A stretch of DNA of 64,000 nt from Candidatus Rokuibacteriota bacterium. GTDB taxonomy: Bacteria > Methylomirabilota > Methylomirabilia > Rokubacteriales > CSP1-6. The DNA lies in the NCBI GenBank assembly GCA_016866775.1, contig VGLJ01000012.1, positions 22,630 to 86,629 on the forward strand, given 5' to 3'. Under the pieces are notes generated by a model, which was given only the letters and a program-made list of their open reading frames with translations, searched no databases and was not told the DNA's origin. The position numbers were made by a program, and so were the translations under genes. The first letter of the stretch is position 1. Every line of letters starts with the position of its first letter. Shown one piece after another: positions 25,949-34,352 of this stretch.

Positions 25949-25954
25949 TATAAT
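25949..25954 (+). promoter_or_regulatory. Consensus -10 box TATAAT of a leaderless promoter
   Basis: A perfect TATAAT in very GC-rich sequence ends 6 nt before ATG 25961, so transcription should start at or next to the A of the start codon. No clear TTGACA-like -35. Confidence 0.65.
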
Positions 25955-25960
25955 CCGGCC

Positions 25961-26356
25961 ATGCAGATCCGTCTGACGCGTGATGTCGAAGCGCAGGTGC
26001 GCGCCTCCAGCCCCCTGAGCGTCGACCGCTTCCTCGCACGCTTCCCCGAAGTGCCGCGCGACTTGCGCGACGAGCCCATCCTGACGCAGTTCGTCCGCGC
26101 GTTCGGCCCGCAGCTCGACGTGGCCGAGAAGCCGTCGCCGTGCGTCGCCCGCGACGGCGGAGGCGACGCGCCGCACCACTTCTACACGCGGCTCGTCAAC
26201 GACCTCGCGATCTACGGCGTCGGTCTCGCGAAGCGCGACCGCACGCTGCAGCGCCTCGAGCGCCTGCTCGCCGAGTATCGCGCGCAGCCCGCCACGTTCG
26301 CGTGCACGCTCGTCCCGCGCAAGGCCCCGGGCGCTCCGCGCCCCCAGTGCGGCTAG
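25961..26356 (+). CDS. Hypothetical protein, about 131 aa
   Basis: It starts MQIRLTRDVEAQVRASS. Predicted mostly helical with a conserved-looking core (DRFLARFPEVPRDLRDE, FYTRLVNDLAIYGVGLAKRD) and a basic C-terminus ending PRPQCG. No family recognised. The start is chosen because a consensus -10 box lies six bases upstream. The frame is also continuous with the GNAT-like remnant, so a 244-aa fusion from 25622 cannot be excluded. The amidohydrolase follows 23 nt later with its own RBS. Confidence 0.6.
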   Translation: MQIRLTRDVEAQVRASSPLSVDRFLARFPEVPRDLRDEPILTQFVRAFGPQLDVAEKPSPCVARDGGGDAPHHFYTRLVNDLAIYGVGLAKRDRTLQRLERLLAEYRAQPATFACTLVPRKAPGAPRPQCG

Positions 26357-26379
26357 TCACGAACCTTCCGGAGGATGTC

Positions 26380-27396
26380 ATGAGCGACGTCGTGTTCACG
26401 ATCTGCGGCGGATCCGATGCGCCCCGCACGCGCCGGCGGGAAGTCGTCGTCAACGGCAGGCGCGTGAAGACCGTCGACATCCACGCGCACTGCGCGGTGC
26501 CCGAGGCGAACGCGATGATGGGCCTCGAGGTCGAAGCGCAAGGCCTGCTCCAGTCGCGCATGGAGGACCGGCTCCGCGCGATGGACGAGCAGGGCATCGA
26601 CGTCGAGGCGCTCAGCATCAACCCGTACTGGTACAGGGCGGAGCGCGACGTCGCCGCGAAGCTCATCCAGCTCCAGAACGAGAAGCTCGCGGAGCTCTGC
26701 GCGGCGCATCCCGACCGCTTCGTCGCGTTCGCCACGGTGGCGCTGCAGCATCCGGACCTGGCGGCGCAGCAGCTCCAGGACGCGGTGAAGAAGTACGGGC
26801 TGCGCGGCGCGGGCACGGGCGGCAGCGTGGCCGGGCTCGAGCTGAGCGACCCGAAGTTCCACCCGTTCTGGGCGAAGGCCGAGGCGCTCGGGGTCCTCGT
26901 CTTCATCCACCCGCAGGGCACGCCGGAGCTCGAGGCGACGAGCCGGCTCGGGGGCAACGGACTCCTGACGAACACGATCGGCAACCCGCTCGAGACGACG
27001 ATCGCGCTCTCGCACCTGATCTTCGAGGGCACGCTCGACCGGTTCCCCGGTCTCAAGATCTGCGCCGCGCACGGCGGCGGCTACCTGCCCTCGTACGCCG
27101 CGCGCTCCGACGCGGTGATGCAGACGTTCCCGCAGCGCATGACCGGCACGATGAAGCAGCGGCCGACCGAGTACGTGCGCCAGCTCTACTACGACTCGAT
27201 CGTGTTCACGCCGGAGGCGCTGCGCCACCTCGCCGCCGAGGCGGGGCCCGGCCAGATCGTGATGGGCACCGACTATCCGTTCCCGTGGACGTCGACGTCG
27301 GTGGACCACATCCTCGGCACGCCGGAGCTGAGCGACGCGGAGAAGATCGCGATGCTCGGCGGCACGGCGGCGAAGCTGCTCGGCCTCACGAGCTAG
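26380..27396 (+). CDS. Amidohydrolase family 2 (ACMSD-like)
   Basis: 338 aa. Metal-binding VDIHAHCAVPEAN near residue 33, the second-half His in VFIHPQGTPE near 180, AAHGGGYLPSYAARSD near 230, and the catalytic Asp in VMGTDYPFPW near 290. GGAGG lies five bases before ATG 26380. This set fits decarboxylase/hydrolases of the aminocarboxymuconate-semialdehyde decarboxylase group. Its TAG shares CTAG with the stop of the convergent gene. Confidence 0.92.
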   Translation: MSDVVFTICGGSDAPRTRRREVVVNGRRVKTVDIHAHCAVPEANAMMGLEVEAQGLLQSRMEDRLRAMDEQGIDVEALSINPYWYRAERDVAAKLIQLQNEKLAELCAAHPDRFVAFATVALQHPDLAAQQLQDAVKKYGLRGAGTGGSVAGLELSDPKFHPFWAKAEALGVLVFIHPQGTPELEATSRLGGNGLLTNTIGNPLETTIALSHLIFEGTLDRFPGLKICAAHGGGYLPSYAARSDAVMQTFPQRMTGTMKQRPTEYVRQLYYDSIVFTPEALRHLAAEAGPGQIVMGTDYPFPWTSTSVDHILGTPELSDAEKIAMLGGTAAKLLGLTS

Positions 27397-27998
27397 GGCC
27401 GAGGTAGCGATCGAGGACGGCCGAGCGTGGTGCCGTCGGCGAGCCACAGCGTGAGCCAGTAGCGCGGCGTGCCGAACCCCTGCGGACGCGGCGGCCGCAC
27501 TGCGCCGCGCGTGAGGATGCCGACGAGCGCCTCGACGTCCTCGGACGACGTGATCCGCACCGGTGTTCCCGGCGCCGCCGGAGTCGGCTCACCGCGCTCG
27601 ACGTCGATCGCCCGGACTCTGCCGGCGACGTCGTAGAGGTCGGCGCCGACTTTCGCGCGCGCGTTCCGCCACGCCTGGTAGAGGAAGATCCGGTCGTTGA
27701 CCACGGCCGCGAGCCGGAAGCTGGTCCGATAGCCACGGACGGCGTACACCCGTGTGCCGGCCGGCATGAACGCGGCCGCCGCGTCGAGGCCGAAGGCGCA
27801 GTGGCGTCGATCCTCGGCCATCGAGCATTCGACGGCGGCGAACTCCATCCCGAGGTCTTCCCTCGTGAGCGCGCGCCCGGGCTCCTGCGCCCATCGGAGG
27901 TAGTGGATGCCGTCGAACGTCACGAAGTCGAGGGGGCTTTGCGCGGAGGCGGGCGCCGCGACGAGGACGAGCATGAGCGCGACGGCCACGCGGGTCAC
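27393..27998 (-). CDS. Exported hypothetical protein
   Basis: 201 aa with a clear signal peptide (MTRVAVALMLVLVAAPASAQ) and a mature domain of unknown type containing FVTFDGIHYLRW, RHCAFGLDAAAAFMPAG and YWLTLWLADGTTLG. GTG 27998 overlaps the hydrolase stop as GTGA, so the two are coupled. Located in the periplasm or outside. No catalytic motif seen. Confidence 0.75.
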   Translation of the reverse strand: MTRVAVALMLVLVAAPASAQSPLDFVTFDGIHYLRWAQEPGRALTREDLGMEFAAVECSMAEDRRHCAFGLDAAAAFMPAGTRVYAVRGYRTSFRLAAVVNDRIFLYQAWRNARAKVGADLYDVAGRVRAIDVERGEPTPAAPGTPVRITSSEDVEALVGILTRGAVRPPRPQGFGTPRYWLTLWLADGTTLGRPRSLPRP

Positions 27999-28852
27999 GC
28001 GATGAACTCGCGGATCACGGCCAGCGCGCGCTCGGGCGCATCCGTCAGCACGCCGTGGCCGCAGTCGGCGAAGCGCTCGAAGCGCACGAGCTCGGCCGGC
28101 AGCGCCCTGGCGATATCGATCTGGCATTCGATCGGAACCATCGGATCGTCCTCGCCGCCCATCACGAGCGTCGGACAGCGGATGCGGGAGAGCGCGGGGA
28201 AAAAGTCGAACGTCTGCCCCTCGCCTCCCGGCCGCGTGAACCACTGCGTCACCTCGGGCCGGCGGACCACACGCTGCGCGACCATCGGATCGCGCGGCTT
28301 GCGCGTGTAGTGCGGAAACGCGAGCCGGACCCACGCGTCCAGCGTCGCCGCGTCCGTGTGACCCTCGATGAACCGCCGGCGCGCGAGCGCGCCGACCTCC
28401 GGACCGCCGAGGCGCTCGAAGAGCTCCACGCGCCGCTCGCGATACGAGGTACCCGCGGCTTCCGTGCTCACGAGGATCAGCTTCGCCGGATGCTCGGGAT
28501 GGCGTGTCGCGTACGCGAGCGCGGCCATGCCGCCGAACGACACGCCGAGCACGATCGGACGCTCGATGCCGAGCGCCTCGCAGAACGCGCGCACGTCGTC
28601 GCCCCACTGCGCGAGCGTCCACGAGTCGCGCGGCCCGGCCTCGCTCCGGCCGTTGCCGCGGTGATCGAGGTAGACTACCTGCGCGACGGCGCCGAGCGCC
28701 GAGAACGCCGGCTTGTACGCGGAGTGATCGAAGCCGGGCCCGCCGTGCCGCAAGACGAGCGTCGGCTCCTCGCGCATCGTCGCGCCGTCGGGCACGAGGC
28801 CCGCGCCATCGACGTCGAAGTAGAGCCGCACCCCGTTCACGCGCACTCGCAT
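27995..28852 (-). CDS. Alpha/beta hydrolase, proline-iminopeptidase-like
   Basis: 285 aa. LVLRHGGPGFDHSAY carries the HGGPG oxyanion motif of prolyl aminopeptidases, GVSFGGMAALAYA near residue 115 the nucleophile elbow, and FADCGHGVLTD near 265 the catalytic His. It could cleave N-terminal proline or hydrolyse amides/esters of small molecules. ATG 28852 is favoured over an in-frame start at 28870, with AAGGAAG upstream. Confidence 0.88.
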   Translation of the reverse strand: MRVRVNGVRLYFDVDGAGLVPDGATMREEPTLVLRHGGPGFDHSAYKPAFSALGAVAQVVYLDHRGNGRSEAGPRDSWTLAQWGDDVRAFCEALGIERPIVLGVSFGGMAALAYATRHPEHPAKLILVSTEAAGTSYRERRVELFERLGGPEVGALARRRFIEGHTDAATLDAWVRLAFPHYTRKPRDPMVAQRVVRRPEVTQWFTRPGGEGQTFDFFPALSRIRCPTLVMGGEDDPMVPIECQIDIARALPAELVRFERFADCGHGVLTDAPERALAVIREFIA

Positions 28853-28901
28853 CACCAACTTCCTTAGCACGACTTTTGCGAGAGGGAGTGGGGGAGGAGC
28901 C

Positions 28902-29666
28902 GTGTTCCCTTATCACGACGAGAACCGCACGCTGCGCCGCCCGGTCGTGACCTGGGCGCTCATCGGGGCCAACGTCGCGACGTGGCTGATGGTTCAGGGC
29001 GCCGGCACCAGCCCGGCGCTGCCCGCGTCGGTCTGCAACTTCGGCCTCATCGCGGGCGAATTGACGGGCGCGGTTCCGCCCGGGACGGCGGTCGAGATCG
29101 GCGAGGGGCTCGCGTGCGTCACCGAAGGCCGCGCCCAGCTCACCGACGTCTTCACGTCGATGTTCATGCACGGCTCGTGGCTCCACCTCCTCGGCAACAT
29201 GTGGTTCCTCTATCTCTTCGGGAACAACGTCGAGGATTCGATGGGACGCGGACGCTTCGCGGTGTTCTACCTGTTGTCCGGCGTGGCCGCCGCGATGCTC
29301 CAGGTGATGCTCGACCCGGCCGCGCCGGTGCCGATGGTCGGCGCCTCCGGCGCGATCAGCGGCGTGATGGGCGGCTACCTCGTGCTCTATCCGACCGTGC
29401 GGGTCTACACGTTGATCCCGATCGGGTTCTTCGTGACGACGATGAAGCTGCCCGCGTGGACGATGCTGGTCTACTGGCTCGTCATCCAGGTCGCCGGCGG
29501 CTTCGCGGCGATCGCGGGCGCGAAGAGCGGTGGCGTCGCGTTCGGCGCGCACGTGGGCGGCTTCATCGCGGGCGCGATCCTCGTCAAGCTCTTCGCGCGG
29601 GGCGACTACGTCGCGCAGCACCGCGCGGGCACGTACGTCCCCACGAACGTCCGCCGGGTCGCGTAG
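28902..29666 (+). CDS. Rhomboid-family intramembrane serine protease
   Basis: 254 aa with about six membrane segments. Catalytic Ser in MVGASGAISGVMGG near residue 150 and His in FGAHVGGFIAG near 212. The loop-1 region has FMHGSWLHLLGNMWFLYLFG, as in bacterial rhomboids. GTG start with GGAGGAG close upstream. It cleaves membrane proteins within the bilayer; target unknown. Its stop abuts copy B of the double-hairpin repeat. Confidence 0.93.
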   Translation: MFPYHDENRTLRRPVVTWALIGANVATWLMVQGAGTSPALPASVCNFGLIAGELTGAVPPGTAVEIGEGLACVTEGRAQLTDVFTSMFMHGSWLHLLGNMWFLYLFGNNVEDSMGRGRFAVFYLLSGVAAAMLQVMLDPAAPVPMVGASGAISGVMGGYLVLYPTVRVYTLIPIGFFVTTMKLPAWTMLVYWLVIQVAGGFAAIAGAKSGGVAFGAHVGGFIAGAILVKLFARGDYVAQHRAGTYVPTNVRRVA

Positions 29667-29742
29667 CCGGCACTCGCGAAGCGGCACGGCTTCGCCGGGC
29701 CGCGGAGCGTGGGGGGCTCGGGGGGCGCCCGGAGCCCCCCAA
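29667..29742 (-). repeat. Dispersed double-hairpin repeat, copy B, exactly filling a convergent gap
   Basis: It begins directly after the rhomboid TAG (29664-29666) and ends at the TGA of the LLM gene (29743-29745). Hairpin 1 has G6/C6 arms. Hairpin 2 has GCGGC/GCCGC and CGGC/GCCG pairs around GAA, different in sequence from copies A and C but still folding. Likely doubles as a bidirectional terminator here. Confidence 0.78.
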
Positions 29743-30750
29743 TCAACAATGTCGCAGCACGCGCTCGCCGAAGAGCCGGATCGCCTCCATGATCTTCTCG
29801 TGCGGCGGTCCGCCCGAATGCGCGTGGCGCAGCCGCAGCAGGAAGTAGTCCGCGCCGGTCGCCTTCTGCCAGCGCTGGAACTCGCGCACGCACGTCTCGG
29901 GATCGCCGAGCACCAGCCGATCGGGCGCCAGGTTCTCGAGCGTGAACGGCGTGCCCGCCGGCAACGACCGGAACTCCGCGAGCTTGTTCTCCCAGTAATA
30001 CCGGTACGCGGTCATCACGTGCGGGCCGTACACCGCGTCCGCCTCCGCGCGCGTGGCGGCGACCCACGCGTCGCGCATCTGGATCACCTGCGCGGGGCGC
30101 CCGGCCTCCCGCGCCGCCGCCGCGTAGATCGTCGCCAGCGCGCTCGCATTGGCCATGCTCGTGCTCGGCGTGCCGACGAAGCCGTCGGCGATGCGCCCGG
30201 CGCGGCGCGCCGCCGCCGGCACGCTCGCGCCGATCCACAGCGGCGGCCCGGACTTGTGGTACGGGCGCGGCATGACGCGCACGTCGTCGAGCACATAATG
30301 CTTGCCACGGAACGAGAACGGCTCCCCCGCGAAGCACAGGCGGAGGAGCTCGAAGCTCTCCTCGAAGCGCGCGAGGCGCTCGTCCATCGGCACCGCGAAC
30401 GCCTGGAAGTCCGCGGGCTGATAGCCGATGCCGACGCCCAGCACCACGCGCCCCTTCGACACGAGATCGAGCGTGATGACGTCCTCGGCGAGGCGCACGG
30501 GATGATGGAGCGGCAGCAGGATGACGGTGGTGCCCACGCGCAGCGTGCGCGTGCGCGCCGCCACCGCCGCGGCGACGATCAGCGGCGACGGCAGGAAGCC
30601 GTCCTTGTCCTGGTGGTGCTCGCCGAAGAAGCAGGAGTCGAAGCCGACGGACTCCGCGAGCTGCGCCTCGGCGATGGTCTCGTCGATCGCGCGGTCGAGG
30701 TGCTCGCCGCGCGGCGGGTTGGCGATGGACGCGTAGAGCCCGAATTTCAT
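29743..30750 (-). CDS. LLM-class flavin-dependent oxidoreductase
   Basis: 335 aa. It starts MKFGLYASIANPPRGEHL and has SVGFDSCFFGEHHQD with the EHH motif of bacterial-luciferase-like monooxygenases, then LRVGTTVILLPLHHP. The EHH segment separates it from the F420-type members elsewhere in the window and points to an FMN-dependent monooxygenase. It follows the carboxymuconolactone-decarboxylase-like gene after 7 nt. Confidence 0.92.
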   Translation of the reverse strand: MKFGLYASIANPPRGEHLDRAIDETIAEAQLAESVGFDSCFFGEHHQDKDGFLPSPLIVAAAVAARTRTLRVGTTVILLPLHHPVRLAEDVITLDLVSKGRVVLGVGIGYQPADFQAFAVPMDERLARFEESFELLRLCFAGEPFSFRGKHYVLDDVRVMPRPYHKSGPPLWIGASVPAAARRAGRIADGFVGTPSTSMANASALATIYAAAAREAGRPAQVIQMRDAWVAATRAEADAVYGPHVMTAYRYYWENKLAEFRSLPAGTPFTLENLAPDRLVLGDPETCVREFQRWQKATGADYFLLRLRHAHSGGPPHEKIMEAIRLFGERVLRHC

Positions 30751-30757
30751 CGCCGCC

Positions 30758-31306
30758 TCACGCGGGCAGCTTGTCCCCGTCGGGCGGCGCGGGGACGTCG
30801 AACGCGTTGACCACGCCGGAGAGGAACCCGAAGTAGTTCGCGGCCGCCGTGAGCTCGACCATCCACTGCTCGTCGTGCCGGCTCTTCAGCGCGTCGAACG
30901 TCTTCTGGTCGACGCGGTTGCTGCGCAGGAGCTGGCGGACGTAGTTCACGACGTCGCGTTCTTCGGCGCCGAGCTTGCCCGCGCCCCCTTTCGCGCGGAG
31001 GACGTCGATCACGTCCTCGCCCAGCCCGTTGCGCCGGGCGGCGCCGACTTGCGCCGCCCACACGTACGCGGCTTCGCGCTCGCGCACGGCGGCGAGAATC
31101 GCGACGGAGCGGAGCTTCGCGTCGACCACGCTCTCCTCGCGGAAGAACGTCACGAGCGGCAGCACGCGCTCGGCCAGCTTCGGGCTGTGGAGCAGCATGC
31201 TGAACGGGCCGCGCACGTTGCCGAACACTTTCTGGACGGCGTCGACGACCGCGTGGTGCTCGGGCTTCACGTCGGACTTGCTGGAGACCTGGGCGATGCG
31301 GGGCAT
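30758..31306 (-). CDS. Carboxymuconolactone decarboxylase (CMD/AhpD-like) family protein
   Basis: 182 aa. An all-helical CMD domain with LRSVAILAAVREREAAYVWA then AARRNGLGEDVIDVLRA, but without the CxxC of AhpD peroxidase-reductases, so a thiol-peroxidase role is unlikely. Start ATG 31306 has AAAGGAG well spaced. It precedes an LLM monooxygenase, a pairing that suggests a small aromatic or lactone substrate (inference). Confidence 0.85.
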   Translation of the reverse strand: MPRIAQVSSKSDVKPEHHAVVDAVQKVFGNVRGPFSMLLHSPKLAERVLPLVTFFREESVVDAKLRSVAILAAVREREAAYVWAAQVGAARRNGLGEDVIDVLRAKGGAGKLGAEERDVVNYVRQLLRSNRVDQKTFDALKSRHDEQWMVELTAAANYFGFLSGVVNAFDVPAPPDGDKLPA

Positions 31307-31364
31307 GACGGGCTCCTTTCCGGCGGTCAATGGGCGTACCCTACTCCACCGGGAGGGCGAGCGC

Positions 31365-31766
31365 ATGGCCATTCAGCTCGACCACGTCATCGTTCCGTCG
31401 CACGACCGGCTCGCGGGCGCGAAGTTCCTCGCGGAGCTGCTCGACGTGCCGTGGGCGGAGTCGCAGGGCAGCTTCACGCCCGTGTACGTCAACGAGAACC
31501 TCACGCTCGACTTCGCCGATCGCGAGCGCTTCGAAGGCCACCATTTCTGCTTCCGCGTGAGCGACGAGCAGTTCGACGCGATCCTCGGCCGCATCCAGGC
31601 GCGGAACGTGCAGTACCGGAGCCGCCCGCGCGGCGAGACCGACATGCAGATCAACCGGCGGCTCGGCGGCAAGAACCTCTACTGGGAGGACGCCGACAGC
31701 CACCTCTGGGAGATCCTGACGATCAGCTACGCGCGGCCCGAGTCGGCCTCGCTCAGCGCGGTGTAG
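31365..31766 (+). CDS. VOC/glyoxalase-fold protein
   Basis: 133 aa, one VOC module pair. Metal-ligand positions: IQLDHVIVPSHD (His) near residue 6, HHFCFRVSDEQFD mid-protein, and HLWEILTISY (Glu) near the end. Could be a small dioxygenase, an isomerase or a resistance-type protein; no more can be said. GGGAGG precedes ATG 31365. Its TAG is directly followed by the reverse-strand TAG of the cupin gene (TAGCTA). Confidence 0.88.
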   Translation: MAIQLDHVIVPSHDRLAGAKFLAELLDVPWAESQGSFTPVYVNENLTLDFADRERFEGHHFCFRVSDEQFDAILGRIQARNVQYRSRPRGETDMQINRRLGGKNLYWEDADSHLWEILTISYARPESASLSAV

Positions 31767-32243
31767 CTAACCCTCCGCACGGAGGATCTTGCCGCCGGCC
31801 TCCACCGACTTCGCGTCGATGAGGATCACCGCGAGCACGCACGGCGCCGTGCCGCGGTTGATCCAGTTGTGGATCGTCCCGCGCTGGACCATCACGTCGC
31901 CCGCCTTCAGGTGGACGACGGTGTCGTCCAGCTCCATGTCGATCTCGCCGGACATGCAGACGATGTAGTCGATCGAGTCGGTGCGGTGGTTGCGCGGCGC
32001 GAGCCCCGGCGCGAACTCGAGGATCCGGAAGATCGTGCCGTTCGGAATGGTCGTGCCGACCTTGCGCAGTCCGGCGTCCTCGCTGCCGTCGTTGTCGGCC
32101 GGAAACCCTTCCGTCGTCCAGACGTTGCACACCGTCGCGCCGGGCCGGCCCTCGTGGAGATGCTTCGCGACCTCGTCGATCTTGACCACGGCCTTGCCGT
32201 TCGCGTCGTGCCCCGTGATCACCCGTCGCACCTTCAGTGCCAT
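31767..32243 (-). CDS. Cupin-domain protein
   Basis: 158 aa, single cupin. Motif 1 is RTDSIDYIVCMSGEIDMELD and motif 2 GDVMVQRGTIHNWINRG. The first motif has no canonical HxH pair, so metal binding may be weak or altered. Cytoplasmic. The RBS GGGAGGGAG lies before ATG 32243. Often an oxygenase or a small-molecule-binding regulator; no partner in context. Confidence 0.87.
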   Translation of the reverse strand: MALKVRRVITGHDANGKAVVKIDEVAKHLHEGRPGATVCNVWTTEGFPADNDGSEDAGLRKVGTTIPNGTIFRILEFAPGLAPRNHRTDSIDYIVCMSGEIDMELDDTVVHLKAGDVMVQRGTIHNWINRGTAPCVLAVILIDAKSVEAGGKILRAEG

Positions 32244-32301
32244 GTGGTCTCCCTCCCGAGAATCCAATCCTAGTATGCTGGCGGCGGCGAAGGAGGCGGG
32301 C

Positions 32302-32532
32302 ATGGGTTGGGTGATCGCCGAGTTCCCCGAGACACGCGAGATCCTCGTCGACGACAAGCCGCAGGGTCCCAATCGCTGGCCGAACGGAGAATACCGCACC
32401 ATCATCATCGACGACGGCGACCACACGTTCCGTCTCGGCCCGCCGCCCGACGGCACTCCGGCCGCGCAGAAGCTCGTCGTCGAGAAGACGAGCGTCCTCG
32501 CGCCCCTCCACGTCGTCTTCACGAAAGTCTAG
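32302..32532 (+). CDS. Small hypothetical protein (PEGA-like fold)
   Basis: 76 aa from ATG 32302, chosen because GAAGGAGG lies five bases upstream. The pattern EILVDDKPQG ... IIIDDGDHTFRLGPP resembles one PEGA-type beta module, but this is a weak pattern call. One base separates its stop from the GTG of the patatin gene, so both are probably one transcript. Confidence 0.6.
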   Translation: MGWVIAEFPETREILVDDKPQGPNRWPNGEYRTIIIDDGDHTFRLGPPPDGTPAAQKLVVEKTSVLAPLHVVFTKV

Positions 32533-32533
32533 C

Positions 32534-34009
32534 GTGCGCGCGAGCGCGGTCGTCGCCGTGGCGCTGCTCCTCGCCGGCTGCGCGACGCCGCGGGTGAACA
32601 ACAAGCTCGCGACGTTCGACGGCACGAGCGGCTACCGCTACGACACGCTCTCGAAGGACGGCACCGGCGACGACCTGTTCGTGATCCTCGCGTTCTCGGG
32701 CGGCGGCACGCGCGCCGCCGCGTTCTCCTACGGCGTCATGGAAGCGCTGCGCGATGCGCGGCACACGACCAACCGGCCGTTGCTCGACGACGTCGACGTC
32801 ATCTCCTCCGTCTCGGGCGGAAGCTTCACCGCGGCGTACGACGCGCTGTTCCGGGACGCGATGTTCACCGACCAGGGACGCGAGGTCTATCTCCACGAGA
32901 AGATCCACCCGCAAGATCAGCTCGTGCGGCGCGCGCTCTGGCCGGCCTCGTGGTTCAAGCTGCTGTCGCGCGACTACGATCGCATCAACCTCGCGGCCGA
33001 CCTCTACGACGAGACCATCTTCGAGGGCAAGACGTTCGCGGCGCTCATGGGCAAGAAGCCGTACCTCATCCTCAACGCGACCGACATGTCGCTCGGGCAG
33101 CGGTTCGAGTTCACGCAGGACCAGTTCGACCTGCTGTGCTCGGATCTGTCGTCCGTCAAGGTCGCGAGCGGCGTGGCGGCGTCGTCGGCGTTTCCCGGCC
33201 TCCTGAGTCCGCTGACGCTCGAGAGCTTCGCGGCGGAGGGCTGCAGCTACAGGGAGCCGCTGTGGCTCACGAACGCGAAGTCACCCGACAATCCCGCGCG
33301 GCGATGGAAGCGCGGGCTCGATGCCGCGTCGTACCAGGACGAGAAGGCGGATCGCCGGTTCATCCACCTCCTCGACGGCGGCCTCGCGGACAACATCGGG
33401 CTGCGCGGGCCGTACGTCGCGCTCACGAGCAACGACAGCGGCTGGGGCGTCATCCAGAAGATCAACCAGGGCGTGATCAGCCGCGTGGTCGTGGTCACCG
33501 CCAACGCGAAGACGAAACACAAGACCGCCTGGGACCAGCGCCGCGACGCGCCGGGCCTGCTGTCCGTGCTGGGCTTCGTCACCAGCGGTCCCATGGACAA
33601 CTACTCGTTCGACAGCGTGCAGCTCGTCACCGACTACTTCGACCGCCTGCGCGAGTCGTTCCAGGACTTCACGGCGTGCAAGACCCTGCTCGAGGCTCGG
33701 TGCCCCGGCGCCACGCTGCCCGGCCTTGCCCGGCCGGCCGACTTCCACGCGATCGAGATTTCGTTCGAAGGCTTCCGCGGCGCGGACGATCGCGTCCGCC
33801 GGTGCCTGGAGGAGCTGCCCACGACGTTCAAGCTCAGCCGCGATCAGGTCGAGCTGCTGCGCCGCGCGGCGTACGTCCTCGTCACGACATCGGCGTCGTT
33901 CAACGCCGCGATGAAGGCGATCGACGCGCGGTGGACGCCGCGCGACGCGGCGATCGATCCGGCGCTGGTCGCGCGCGCGTGCGCCGCTACGACGTCCGGA
34001 ACGCGTTGA
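32534..34009 (+). CDS. Patatin-like phospholipase lipoprotein
   Basis: 491 aa. Signal peptide with lipobox LLAGC near residue 16, so membrane-anchored. Oxyanion loop AFSGGGTRAAAFS near residue 53, nucleophile SVSGGS near 93 (first Gly of GxSxG replaced by Ser), and the dyad Asp in LLDGGLADNIG near 280. It hydrolyses acyl esters of lipids. The last 23 nt overlap the convergent CMD gene. Confidence 0.9.
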   Translation: MRASAVVAVALLLAGCATPRVNNKLATFDGTSGYRYDTLSKDGTGDDLFVILAFSGGGTRAAAFSYGVMEALRDARHTTNRPLLDDVDVISSVSGGSFTAAYDALFRDAMFTDQGREVYLHEKIHPQDQLVRRALWPASWFKLLSRDYDRINLAADLYDETIFEGKTFAALMGKKPYLILNATDMSLGQRFEFTQDQFDLLCSDLSSVKVASGVAASSAFPGLLSPLTLESFAAEGCSYREPLWLTNAKSPDNPARRWKRGLDAASYQDEKADRRFIHLLDGGLADNIGLRGPYVALTSNDSGWGVIQKINQGVISRVVVVTANAKTKHKTAWDQRRDAPGLLSVLGFVTSGPMDNYSFDSVQLVTDYFDRLRESFQDFTACKTLLEARCPGATLPGLARPADFHAIEISFEGFRGADDRVRRCLEELPTTFKLSRDQVELLRRAAYVLVTTSASFNAAMKAIDARWTPRDAAIDPALVARACAATTSGTR

Positions 34010-34295
34010 CGGCGGTCACGAGCGCCGGCGTGCCCCCGAAGAGATAAGCGACCTCGACAGCCTCGTTGATCTCCGCCTCCGACGCGCCGGCGGCCCGCGC
34101 CCGGTTGGCGATGGTCGTCACGCCGTCGGGATGCGCGAGCAGCGCGTCGACGATCATCGTCATCAGGATCTTGTACTTGGCGGGGATGGCGCCGTCGGCG
34201 AGGATGCGCTCGCGCTGCGCCAGGTAGGACTTCGCGAACTCGGGATCGCGCTGCTGCAGCGACTGGATCCACGGCGGCAGGGTCGGCTGGGCCAT
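33987..34295 (-). CDS. Small CMD/AhpD-like family protein
   Basis: 102 aa. The CMD core ILMTMIVDALLAHPDGV then GASEAEINEAVEVAYLFGG is present with no CxxC. AAAGGAGG precedes ATG 34295. A second, shorter relative of 30758-31306. Function unknown. It overlaps the patatin gene tail-to-tail by 23 nt. Confidence 0.85.
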   Translation of the reverse strand: MAQPTLPPWIQSLQQRDPEFAKSYLAQRERILADGAIPAKYKILMTMIVDALLAHPDGVTTIANRARAAGASEAEINEAVEVAYLFGGTPALVTAVNAFRTS

Positions 34296-34352
34296 GTGGT
34301 TGCCTCCTTTGGCCCGGAAGGGTATCAGTAGGACGCCCGCAAGGAGGACGCG

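Noticed and set aside
30758..34295. CMD/AhpD-like proteins as further selenoprotein candidates
   Set aside because: Both lack the CxxC/UxxC position and have no TGA read-through with continuing homology.
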